Below are positions 18,190 to 25,932 of a stretch of DNA of 64,000 bases, in pieces (within the stretch, counting starts at the first letter, position 1; each line of letters begins with the position of its first letter). Both the position numbers and the translations under genes were made by a program. This stretch comes from Lewinellaceae bacterium (GTDB lineage: Bacteria > Bacteroidota > Bacteroidia > Chitinophagales > Saprospiraceae), in contig JACJXW010000005.1 of assembly GCA_020636405.1 (NCBI GenBank), positions 558,001 to 622,000 of the forward strand. Reading direction: 5' to 3'. The notes below the pieces were generated by a model. The model had not been told where the DNA came from. It saw nothing but the letters and a program-made list of their open reading frames with translations, and searched no databases.

Positions 18190-18900
18190 ATGGCTGAAAC
18201 TGCTGTTAAAGAAAAAGAACCTTTATTTCAGTTTGGGAAAAAAGAGCGGCAGCTGATCACCGACCCGCTGAACGACAATAACCCGATCACGGTACAGGTA
18301 CTGGGCATCTGTTCGGCTCTGGCTGTAACCTCACTGGTCTATCCGTCTGTCGTTATGGCGGTTGCAGTGACCTTTGTGACGGCATTTTCCAACCTGTTTA
18401 CTTCTCTGCTGCGGACCTATATTCCCAAGCAGGTGCGGATGATCGTACAGCTGGTTATCATCGCCACGCTCGTTACGGTGGTGGAACTGTTGTTGAAGAC
18501 ATTCAACTACCCCATTTACAAGCAATTGTCGGTTTACATCGGCCTGATCATCACCAACTGCATCGTGATGGGCCGCCTGGAGGCTTTCGCCATGGCCAAC
18601 AAGCCCTGGCGCTCGTTCCTGGATGGTATCGGCAACGGCCTGGGCTACGGCGCCATCCTGATCATTGTCGGCGTCATCCGGGAGATATTCGGCAAAGGCA
18701 GCCTTTTCGCCGGTAGCCCGATCGAGTTGAAGATCATTGGCCCGACGGCGGATTATTTTATCAATACTACCGAGAGTGTTATGTTCGGCTGGTATGCCAA
18801 CAACAACCTGATGGTACTGCCGGCAGCGGCCATGTTCATCATCGGTATCCTGATCTGGATACAGCGCAGCTACAATACCAAGCTCGTTGATGTTTCCTAA
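18190..18900 (+). CDS. nqrD: NQR subunit D
   Basis: A 236-residue membrane protein with six predicted helices, related to RnfE and NqrE. After a soluble N-terminal stretch come NDNNPITVQVLGICSALAVT and, in the centre, IGLIITNCIVMGRLEAFAM, which holds the conserved Cys of the intramembrane iron site shared with NqrE. The segment SFLDGIGNGLGYGAILIIVG is also typical. NqrD and NqrE form an inverted-topology pair that binds a Fe or 2Fe-2S centre and lines the sodium route. It is 53 bases after nqrC and 47 before nqrE. Confidence 0.95.
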   Translation: MAETAVKEKEPLFQFGKKERQLITDPLNDNNPITVQVLGICSALAVTSLVYPSVVMAVAVTFVTAFSNLFTSLLRTYIPKQVRMIVQLVIIATLVTVVELLLKTFNYPIYKQLSVYIGLIITNCIVMGRLEAFAMANKPWRSFLDGIGNGLGYGAILIIVGVIREIFGKGSLFAGSPIELKIIGPTADYFINTTESVMFGWYANNNLMVLPAAAMFIIGILIWIQRSYNTKLVDVS

Positions 18901-18947
18901 ACCTGTTTGATTGGTCAACAGACAACAGACAACAAACAACTCTAAAC

Positions 18948-19556
18948 ATGGAATTCCTGAATACTTTCATAAAAGCCGCCTTCGTCGAAAACCTGGTACT
19001 GGCCTACTTCCTGGGCATGTGTTCCTACCTGGCGGTTTCCAAGAGTGTCAACACGGCCTTCGGCCTTGGGTTGGCGGTCATTTTCGTATTGGGCATCACC
19101 ATGCCGATCAACTGGGTGATCAGCGAGTACCTGCTGAGTGAGAGCGGCCTGTTCGGTGTCGACCTCACCTTCCTGCGCTTCATCCTGTTCATTGCGGTGA
19201 TCGCTTCTATGGTGCAGCTGGTGGAGATGGTGGTGGAAAAATTTTCGCCGGCGCTCTATGCTGCCCTTGGTATCTTCCTGCCACTGATCACGGTGAACTG
19301 TGCGATCCTGGGTGGGTCACTGTTTATGGTATCCCGGGAATATAGCTTTTCCAACTCCCTGGCCTTTGGCCTGGGCGGAGGGTTTGGCTGGTTCCTGGCC
19401 ATTATTGCCATTGCGGCGATCCGGGAGAAGATCCGTTACTCCAACGTGCCGCCGGCGCTGCGCGGCCTGGGTATGGCCTTCATCCTCACCGGCCTGATGG
19501 GTATTGCCTTCATGAGCCTGATGGGGATCGACCCGGCGGCGTTCGCCTCCAAGTAG
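18948..19556 (+). CDS. nqrE: NQR subunit E
   Basis: A 202-residue membrane protein with six helices and the usual family length. Conserved features are ENLVLAYFLGMCSYLAVSK near the N-terminus and LPLITVNCAILGGSLFMVSR in the middle; both Cys regions contribute to the iron centre shared with NqrD. The final helices end FILTGLMGIAFMSLMGIDPA. The subunit is paired with NqrD in inverted orientation. It is separated from nqrF by 97 bases, the longest gap in the operon, but no terminator or strong promoter was seen there. Confidence 0.96.
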   Translation: MEFLNTFIKAAFVENLVLAYFLGMCSYLAVSKSVNTAFGLGLAVIFVLGITMPINWVISEYLLSESGLFGVDLTFLRFILFIAVIASMVQLVEMVVEKFSPALYAALGIFLPLITVNCAILGGSLFMVSREYSFSNSLAFGLGGGFGWFLAIIAIAAIREKIRYSNVPPALRGLGMAFILTGLMGIAFMSLMGIDPAAFASK

Positions 19557-19653
19557 AAGCGGGCGGCCCTTCTGTCAATTATTGACCGAAAAAAGACAAC
19601 AACCCCGGGGCTTTGGGGTTGTAAGTTTTGAAAATAAAAATTACTCAGATACA

Positions 19654-20970
19654 ATGACTACCATCATATTAGCTGTACTGGTCTTTAGCTTTGTGATACT
19701 GGCGCTGGCTTTCATGCTTATTTATGCCAGAAAGCGGCTGGTGCCACAGGGGGATGTAAAGATCGTCATCAACGGAGATGAGGAAAACCCGCTGCTGGTA
19801 CAGCCGGGCTCTTCCCTGCTCTCTGCTCTTTCCGACAAGAACATATTCCTGCCTTCCGCATGCGGCGGCGGCGGCACCTGCGCCATGTGCGAGTGCCATG
19901 TGGATGCCGGCGGCGGCGACGTGCTGCCCACTGAGCTCAACCACCTGACCCGCCGCGAAGTGGCCGAACACAAGCGCCTGGCCTGCCAGGTAAAAGTGCG
20001 GCAGGACATGCACATCCGCGTGCCCGAAGAGATCTTCGGTATCAAAAAGTGGGAGTGCGAGGTGGTGTCCAACTACAACGTGGCGTCCTTTATCAAGGAA
20101 TTCGTAGTGCGGTTGCCGGAAGGCGAGACCCTGGAGTTCGAATCCGGCGGATATGTGCAGATCGACGTGCCGGTGATCGAGGTGGATTTCAAGAACTTCG
20201 ATATCACCGCCCACCCGCGTATGACCGACAAGAAACCGGACGAATATAAGGAAGAGTGGGACCAGTTCAGGATGTGGGACCTTAAGATGAAGAACGACGA
20301 GGAGCAGTTCCGCGCCTACTCCATGGCCAACCACCCGGCTGAGGGCAACATCGTGATGCTGAACATCCGTATCGCCACGCCGCCTTGGGACCGCAAGAAC
20401 AACACCTGGATGCAGGTCAACCCGGGCGTTTGTTCTTCTTACGTCTTCTCCCGCAAACCGGGAGATAAGGTGACGATCTCCGGCCCCTACGGTGAGTTCT
20501 TCATCAAACCGACGAAGAAGGAAATGGTCTACATCGGCGGCGGCGCCGGCATGGCGCCCTTGCGCTCGCACATCTTCCACCTGTTCCATACCTTGAAGAC
20601 CAAAGACCGCAAAGTGTCCTACTGGTACGGCGGCCGCTCCAAGCGCGAGCTGTTCTATACGCAGGACTTCCGGGAGATCGAACAGGATTTCGACAACTTT
20701 AATTACTACATCGCCTTGTCCGATGTAAAAGTTGCAAAAGAAGTGGACAACTGGAAGACCAAGGAAGACATCAACGACAAGCAGGGCGACGGCTTCATCG
20801 GCTTCATCCACCAGGTACTGTACGATGAATACCTGAAGAACCACCCGGAGCCGGAAGAAGTGGAGTACTACCTCTGTGGCCCGCCCCTGATGCTTCAGGC
20901 CGCTCTGAAGATGCTTGAAGAGCTGGGCGTACCCGATGAGAATATCGCATTTGACGACTTCGGAAGTTAA
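19654..20970 (+). CDS. nqrF: NQR subunit F, NADH-oxidising
   Basis: A 438-residue subunit with one N-terminal helix (TIILAVLVFSFVILALAFML), a plant-type 2Fe-2S domain and a ferredoxin-reductase module. Cluster ligands are Cys70, Cys76, Cys79 (in CGGGGTCAMC) and Cys111 (in LACQV). The FAD site includes RAYSMANHP, and NADH binding is shown by GGGAGMAPLRSH; the end has YYLCGPPLM and the terminal FDDFGS typical of NqrF. It takes hydride from NADH and passes electrons to the rest of NQR. The start at 19654 fits the family; an ATG at 19582 would add 24 non-conserved residues. A strong terminator follows 14 bases after the stop. Confidence 0.96.
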   Translation: MTTIILAVLVFSFVILALAFMLIYARKRLVPQGDVKIVINGDEENPLLVQPGSSLLSALSDKNIFLPSACGGGGTCAMCECHVDAGGGDVLPTELNHLTRREVAEHKRLACQVKVRQDMHIRVPEEIFGIKKWECEVVSNYNVASFIKEFVVRLPEGETLEFESGGYVQIDVPVIEVDFKNFDITAHPRMTDKKPDEYKEEWDQFRMWDLKMKNDEEQFRAYSMANHPAEGNIVMLNIRIATPPWDRKNNTWMQVNPGVCSSYVFSRKPGDKVTISGPYGEFFIKPTKKEMVYIGGGAGMAPLRSHIFHLFHTLKTKDRKVSYWYGGRSKRELFYTQDFREIEQDFDNFNYYIALSDVKVAKEVDNWKTKEDINDKQGDGFIGFIHQVLYDEYLKNHPEPEEVEYYLCGPPLMLQAALKMLEELGVPDENIAFDDFGS

Positions 20971-20984
20971 TTGCGTCATTGAGC

Positions 20985-21024
20985 AAAAAAACCGCGGCGA
21001 GATCTCTCGCCGCGGTTTTTTTTT
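20985..21024. terminator. strong intrinsic terminator after nqrF
   Basis: A perfect GC-rich stem (CCGCGGCGAGA at 20992-21002 with its complement at 21005-21015) is flanked by seven A on the left and nine T on the right. The A/T tracts allow it to work in both directions. Confidence 0.93.
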
Positions 21025-21039
21025 GCTGGTGATCGAACG

Positions 21040-21189
21040 GACATGCTTTCCGGTTATGCCCTGCTTCAGCGAGTGGAGAAAGCTCCCCTGCTGGTATTTT
21101 TAGCCACGGGTAACTTCCCGGTGAGTAGGAGACTACCCGCTTACGCCGGCTACAGCGGGCGAAGAAAGTTCTCCTGCTCACTTAGCGAA
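21040..21189. repeat. palindromic repeat, upstream copies
   Basis: A full copy at 21121-21189 starts GTGAGTAGGAGACTACCCGC and ends GTTCTCCTGCTCAC plus TTAGCGAA, so its outer arms are complementary. A degenerate copy precedes it at about 21050-21095 (TGCTTCAGCGAGTGGAGAAAG). A third copy lies at 21976-22045. Confidence 0.75.
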
Positions 21190-21277
21190 GTTATCCTTTT
21201 TGTCGGCTCGCGAACAACCATCCGATCTTCCCAGCTGTTAAAAATCCTGAATCGTTTGAATCCTAAAATCACCTGTT

Positions 21278-21967
21278 ATGCCTACTACCTGCCTGCCGAA
21301 ATCAACGCTGAGCTTCCTCAAAGACTTACGCGATAACAACAACCGCGAATGGTTCACCGCCAACAAGAGCCGCTATCAGGCCGAGCACGCCCACATGGTG
21401 GAGTTCGCCGAGGCCGTCCTGGCTCGTATGGGGCAGCACGACCAGCTCGTTCCAATGACCGGCAAGCAAAGCCTGTTCCGCATCTACCGGGACGTGCGTT
21501 TCTCCAAAGACAAATCCCCCTATAAGGCCCACTTCAGCGGCACCATGAAGCGGGACACCAAATGGCTGCGCGGCGGCTATTACTTCCACATTGAGCCGGG
21601 CGGCTCCTTCGTGGGCGGCGGCTTCTGGGGGCCCAATACCGCTGACCTCAAGCGCATCCGCCAGGAACTGGCCGCCGATGCCGAACCCCTGCGCAAGATC
21701 ATCGCCGCTCCGGAGTTTGTAGAAACCTTCGGCGAGCTGCAGGGCGAACAGCTCAAAACAGCGCCCCAGGGCTACAACCAGGACCACCCCAATATCGACC
21801 TGCTCCGCTATAAACAGTTCCTGGTCTCGCAATCCTACACCGATAAGGAGGTGACTTCTCCCGATCTGCTCGACAAGATGGTGCTGGCCTTCCGGCGCAT
21901 GCGCCCCTTCTTCGATTACATGAGCGAGGTGCTGACCACGGATGAGAACGGAGTGCCGATCGAATAG
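21278..21967 (+). CDS. DUF2461 family protein
   Basis: A 229-residue soluble protein matching the DUF2461 (TIGR02453-like) family in length and motifs: LSFLKDLRDNNNREWFTANK at the start, SLFRIYRDVRFSKDKSPYK in the middle, with HFSG following, and YYFHIEPGGSFVGGGFWGP. The R.YRD.RFSKDK.PYK core is the best-conserved part. No catalytic function has been established for the family, and no signal peptide is present. The gene is bracketed by palindromic repeats on both sides (21121-21189 and 21976-22045), suggesting it is a single-gene transcription unit. Confidence 0.9.
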   Translation: MPTTCLPKSTLSFLKDLRDNNNREWFTANKSRYQAEHAHMVEFAEAVLARMGQHDQLVPMTGKQSLFRIYRDVRFSKDKSPYKAHFSGTMKRDTKWLRGGYYFHIEPGGSFVGGGFWGPNTADLKRIRQELAADAEPLRKIIAAPEFVETFGELQGEQLKTAPQGYNQDHPNIDLLRYKQFLVSQSYTDKEVTSPDLLDKMVLAFRRMRPFFDYMSEVLTTDENGVPIE

Positions 21968-21975
21968 ATCCGCCA

Positions 21976-22045
21976 GTGAGCAGGAGACTTCCCGCTTACG
22001 CGATGCTTTAGCGGGCGGAGAAAGTTCTCCTGCGCCCTTAGCGAA
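21976..22045. repeat. palindromic repeat, downstream copy
   Basis: It begins GTGAGCAGGAGACTTCCCGC and ends GTTCTCCTGCGCCCTTAGCGAA, closely matching the copy at 21121-21189 over its full 70 bases. It ends only 9 bases before the beta-lactamase ATG, so it may affect that gene's translation. Confidence 0.75.
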
Positions 22046-22054
22046 AGAAAAAAA

Positions 22055-22918
22055 ATGCGCCCAACAACCCTTTTCCTCCCACTTGCCTTACTGCTTTCCT
22101 GCTCCAATGCGGAGCGGCAACCATCTAATGGATCGGCCCGGCAATCTTCGGATGCCGCGTACGCCCTCAGGCCAGATGAGGCTGCCCCCCTTCATTTCGA
22201 CCGCCTCTACCAATCCTATGGCGTCGAAGGATGTTTCGCGCTATATAACCTGCAAAACGATTCTTTATCCCTCTATAACCCCGGCCGCTGTGAACGGGGC
22301 TTTCTGCCCGCCTCTTCCTACAAGATCCCCAATTCGCTCATCGCCTTGCAAACGGGGGTAGTGAGCGGCCCGGGGGACACCCTCTTCTGGGACGGAAAAA
22401 AGAACTGGAACGACGACTGGAACCGCGACAATACCCTCGCCGAGGCCTTCCGCGTTTCCTGCGTACCCTGTTATCAGCTGATCGCCCGAAAGGTAGGTGT
22501 TGATCGCATGCGGGAGTGGACAACCAAAACCGGTTACGGCCAACTCGATATCCGGGAAGATAATATCGATACTTTCTGGCTGCAAGGCGACTCCCGGATA
22601 ACGCCCCTGCAACAGGTACGCTTCCTCATCCGCCTCTACCGGGAACAATTGCCCTTTCGGAAAGAACACCAGCGCACCGTCAAACAGATCATGCTACTGG
22701 AAGAAACGCCGGAATACAAGCTCTACGGCAAGACCGGCTGGGCGCAGCCCGACGGCCGCAATATCGGATGGTTCGTCGGCTTTCTAGAAACCAAAGGCGC
22801 CGCTTACGTTTTTGTCAATAACGTTGAGAACGAGCAGGCTCCGGAAGGGGAGAATGGAGCGTTTCAGCGATGCCGGAGGGAGATCGCAGAGAAGATCCTG
22901 AATATAGGCCAAAATTGA
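22055..22918 (+). CDS. class D beta-lactamase (OXA-like), probable lipoprotein
   Basis: A 287-residue penicillin-recognising enzyme with an N-terminal lipobox (ALLLSCSN). Class D landmarks are all present in order: the active-site motif PASSYK with Ser87 and Lys90, S-C-V at 135-137 within VSCVPCYQLIARKVG, the downstream YGQ (usually YGN), the region IDTFWLQGDSRITPLQQVRF, the K-T-G triad at 226-228 (YGKTGWA), and WFVGF. Such proteins hydrolyse beta-lactams or, in the BlaR sensor family, bind them; lack of membrane helices argues for an enzyme. It may be membrane-anchored in the periplasm. A Crp/Fnr gene starts 3 bases after the stop. The replacement of Asn in YGN is the main oddity. Confidence 0.93.
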   Translation: MRPTTLFLPLALLLSCSNAERQPSNGSARQSSDAAYALRPDEAAPLHFDRLYQSYGVEGCFALYNLQNDSLSLYNPGRCERGFLPASSYKIPNSLIALQTGVVSGPGDTLFWDGKKNWNDDWNRDNTLAEAFRVSCVPCYQLIARKVGVDRMREWTTKTGYGQLDIREDNIDTFWLQGDSRITPLQQVRFLIRLYREQLPFRKEHQRTVKQIMLLEETPEYKLYGKTGWAQPDGRNIGWFVGFLETKGAAYVFVNNVENEQAPEGENGAFQRCRREIAEKILNIGQN

Positions 22919-22921
22919 GAT

Positions 22922-23500
22922 ATGGAACAGATAAAGCAGGCCATCAGTCGTATGATCAATATTTCAGAACGCGAAATGGATGATTTTCTGGGTGGCTGTT
23001 TTTTGAAAAAATTCAAGAGAAAAGAAATATTGAGCTACCCCTTTAAAGTCCCTCATGAGATCTTTTTCATCAACTCTGGAATAATTCGGGTGGCCATTAC
23101 GGATAATAAAGGCACAGAGCACACGCTTCACTTTGCCTTGGAGAACCAATTCATTGCCGACTATTCCTGCTTCATTCAAAGATCACCTTCTTTGTATTCA
23201 CTGGAGGCCCTGGAATCCACGGAGGTGGCCGTTTTGCCCCGCGCCGCGATCGAATGGGGTTATCGGAACCTTACCGAGGGGGATAAACTGGGCAGATTGA
23301 TCGCCGAATTCTACTTCATATATCAGGATAACCGGATCAAGGACCAATACATCCGTACCCCTAAGGAAAGATATGACTCCATCGCCAAGGTTTTCCCCGA
23401 TATCCATAACCGTGCCCCACAACACATGATCGCCTCCTATCTCGGAATTACCCCTGTGCATCTCAGCCGGTTGAAAAAGGAGGATTCTTCCAAAGCCTAA
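22922..23500 (+). CDS. Crp/Fnr family transcriptional regulator
   Basis: A 192-residue regulator. An N-terminal cyclic-nucleotide-binding-type beta roll (about 20-120) includes the phrase IFFINSGIIRVAITDNKGTEHTL, and a C-terminal helix-turn-helix is visible as MIASYLGITPVHLSRLKKE (about 168-186). It lacks the Arg/Ser pattern expected of a cAMP pocket, so its ligand is unknown; no Cys cluster of the Fnr type is present. It starts 3 bases after the class D beta-lactamase, so the two are almost certainly co-transcribed. Regulation of that enzyme or of the following SDR is possible but only inferred from position. Confidence 0.88.
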   Translation: MEQIKQAISRMINISEREMDDFLGGCFLKKFKRKEILSYPFKVPHEIFFINSGIIRVAITDNKGTEHTLHFALENQFIADYSCFIQRSPSLYSLEALESTEVAVLPRAAIEWGYRNLTEGDKLGRLIAEFYFIYQDNRIKDQYIRTPKERYDSIAKVFPDIHNRAPQHMIASYLGITPVHLSRLKKEDSSKA

Positions 23501-23564
23501 ACATTTGTTATCGTTTCACAGGGGCCGCCCTGCTGATATTTGCCTTGAATAAAAAATACAAATC

Positions 23565-24398
23565 ATGGCAACAATGACTTTATCAGACAAAGAAAAGAAC
23601 AGGCTCCAAACGAAATACGGCCCCTGGGCGCTGGTGACAGGCGCCTCCTCCGGGATCGGCAGAGAGATCTCCACTCGCCTGGCGGAAGCAGGCTTAAACC
23701 TGATCATCCATGGAAGGAACGAAAAGAAGCTTAGCCAACTGGAAAAGGAGCTGCGCTCGGGCTATGGTGTTGAAGTGAAAACAGAGGCGGCGGATTTATC
23801 CGAATCTACTGGAATCGGCCAGATTATTGAATCGGCCAGAAACCTTGATATCGGGCTCCTGGTTATCTCCGCTGGTTTTGGTACCTCCGGCTCTTTTTTG
23901 AATGCTTCTTTGCATGAAGAAGCCAATATGTTGAGAGTGAATTGTGAAGCCTTACTGAGCCTGGCCCATCATTTCAGCCAGTATTTTGCCCATCAGAGGA
24001 GAGGAGGAATCATACTTCTGAGCTCGATGGTCGCTTTTCAGGGGGTTCCCTACTCGGCCAACTATGCCGCAACAAAGGCCTATGTGCAGTCCTTGGCAGA
24101 AGCGCTGGCCATAGAACTGAAACCTTTCGGGGTCGACGTCCTGGCGGCAGCTCCTGGCCCGGTGGAAAGTGGGTTCGGAAAACGCGCCAACATGAAAATG
24201 AGCACAGCGTTAACCCCTGCTCAGGTCGGTATTCCTATTTTGAAAGCACTGGGTAGGAAAACGACCGTGCTGCCCGGGTTGCTGACAAAATTGCTGGTTT
24301 ACTCTTTGCAAACCGTTCCACGATGGGGAAAAGTACAGATCATGAAGATCGTAATGAGAGGGATGACCAGTCATCAAAAAGGGGTCAAGGCGGTATAA
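23565..24398 (+). CDS. short-chain dehydrogenase/reductase (SDR)
   Basis: A 277-residue NAD(P)-dependent oxidoreductase of the classical SDR family. The cofactor motif TGASSGIG lies near residues 25-32, followed by LIIHGRNEKKL where the basic Arg favours NADP. The catalytic Ser is in LLSSM, and Tyr167 and Lys171 form YAATK. The C-terminal part continues to residue 277 with LTKLLVYSLQTVPRWGK, resembling very-long-chain or DltE-type SDRs that act on hydrophobic substrates. It sits 64 bases after the Crp/Fnr gene and may be part of the same unit. The substrate is not identifiable. Confidence 0.9.
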   Translation: MATMTLSDKEKNRLQTKYGPWALVTGASSGIGREISTRLAEAGLNLIIHGRNEKKLSQLEKELRSGYGVEVKTEAADLSESTGIGQIIESARNLDIGLLVISAGFGTSGSFLNASLHEEANMLRVNCEALLSLAHHFSQYFAHQRRGGIILLSSMVAFQGVPYSANYAATKAYVQSLAEALAIELKPFGVDVLAAAPGPVESGFGKRANMKMSTALTPAQVGIPILKALGRKTTVLPGLLTKLLVYSLQTVPRWGKVQIMKIVMRGMTSHQKGVKAV

Positions 24399-24486
24399 CA
24401 CCCGTGGTTGTTTCGAAAGCGGTTTGAATTTAATCCTTCAGTTTTGTTATGGCCCTTTTCCCTTTGTTATGGAAGCAGCGTTTCCT

Positions 24487-25878
24487 TTAGGCGTCGTCCT
24501 CTTTACCAAGCTCATACCAGTCAATATTCCTCGTCAGATACATGATCGTGGCCAGGATCAACAGCAGGCCGAGGCTACCCAGCAGCAGCGCGTAGTCCTG
24601 CAGCTGCAGCAGGGAGTAGAAAAATCCGTACAGTAGCGCCAGTATGCCGAACATCATCCAGGTCAGGCGGCGGTTTAGCAGGATATAGGAGCAATAGCCG
24701 GTGATGAGGGCCAGGGTGATGACGCAGGCGATCAGATAAGCTAAATCGAAATTGAAGTGCTCGGAAATGGATAAGAGGAGGATGTAGAACAAGATAATGG
24801 CTGCGCCTACCAGGATGTACTGTATGGGGTGGAGCCGCTTGCGGTTGAGCACCTCAATGAAGAAAAAGGCCAGGAAGGTGATCAAAACGAAGAAAGCGGC
24901 GTATTTGGCCGAGCGCATCGTTTTCTGGTATTCGTCGATGGGCAGCAGCAGGCGGAAGCCGAAGGCGTTGGTGGAAGTGCGGAAAGGGTCGTATTCATTG
25001 ACGTATGCATTGGATGGTTTCTGGGGGGTAGTGCTGATGTAGGCCCCTTCGCCCTGTTGGGGATAGTTGCGGTTGAGCTGCAGGACCTTCCAGCTGGCGG
25101 AGAAGCCCTCCGCGGCAACCGTTCGCTCATCCGGCAGGAAGGACCCTTCGAAGCTGGGGTCCGGCCAGGAAGATCGGATGTTGGCCGTGGTGGCCTTGCC
25201 GAAAGGAGTAAAGTACAGGCTGCTGCTGCCGTTGAGGTTGAGCCGGAAGGAAAAATCGATGGCAGTGGCCCCTTCCCGGGAAAGCCGGATGGGGAAACTG
25301 GCTCCCGATTCCAGAATATCGTTGGTGATGGTGCCCGGCCCAAACTGGTAGATGGTATCGTTGATGCGTGCAGGAATGGCCTCCTCGATGCCTTTCATAT
25401 CGCTGATGCCGATGGTAAAGAGCGCGTCCTCCCACTGCAGGTCCTCTTCCGGAACGGCCAGCGCTTCGGCGTTCAGGCCGCCGAAGCGGCCGTTTATCTC
25501 CAGTTGAGCGTTGTACAGCACCACCAGATAAATGCCCCGGTAGCGCTTTTGCGGGTCTACCTGTCCGTTGATGTCGATGCTGTCGGGCAGGAAATGGACG
25601 TAACCCCGGGTGGTGATGGTCTTGCCTTGTTCGTCCAACCGCGCCGATTGGTAGGGTACGGAGATCACCGGGCCGGCGATGGTTTGACTGCTGCCCCACT
25701 TGGCGCTTACCTCCTGCACCGCCTCGTCGCGGATGCCCTCCCGCTCCCGGATGAGCGAGGTGACCATGCTGACGGGGATGAGCAATAACAGGATCAGAAT
25801 ACCAACGACAAAAAGTTTCAGCGTGACGGAGTTGCGCGCCCAGCGGTTGAGGCGGCCGAGGAAGGAATCGTCTTGCAT
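24487..25878 (-). CDS. creD: cell envelope protein CreD
   Basis: A 463-residue membrane protein of the CreD family. An N-terminal helix (LKLFVVGILILLLLIPVSMV) is followed by the family mark REREGIRDEAVQEVSAKWG, then a large extracytoplasmic beta-rich domain (about 50-310) with QTIAGPVISVPY, and five to six C-terminal helices starting at AKYAAFFVLITFLAFFFIE and including the family core LHPIQYILVGAAIILFY. CreD is induced through CreBC/BlrAB-type systems by envelope stress and beta-lactams in proteobacteria and affects beta-lactam tolerance. Here a histidine kinase gene lies 54 bases upstream on the same strand and a class D beta-lactamase 1.6 kb away. Function in Bacteroidota is inferred. Confidence 0.93.
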   Translation of the reverse strand: MQDDSFLGRLNRWARNSVTLKLFVVGILILLLLIPVSMVTSLIREREGIRDEAVQEVSAKWGSSQTIAGPVISVPYQSARLDEQGKTITTRGYVHFLPDSIDINGQVDPQKRYRGIYLVVLYNAQLEINGRFGGLNAEALAVPEEDLQWEDALFTIGISDMKGIEEAIPARINDTIYQFGPGTITNDILESGASFPIRLSREGATAIDFSFRLNLNGSSSLYFTPFGKATTANIRSSWPDPSFEGSFLPDERTVAAEGFSASWKVLQLNRNYPQQGEGAYISTTPQKPSNAYVNEYDPFRTSTNAFGFRLLLPIDEYQKTMRSAKYAAFFVLITFLAFFFIEVLNRKRLHPIQYILVGAAIILFYILLLSISEHFNFDLAYLIACVITLALITGYCSYILLNRRLTWMMFGILALLYGFFYSLLQLQDYALLLGSLGLLLILATIMYLTRNIDWYELGKEDDA

Positions 25879-25932
25879 TTTGGTGATATTTAGCCCAACA
25901 ATAAAACCCTACAGCAATATAGCAATATAACC

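Noticed and set aside
19669..20979. Long minus-strand frame opposite nqrF
   Set aside because: It is an antisense shadow of a well-conserved gene, with His/Val-rich low-information sequence.
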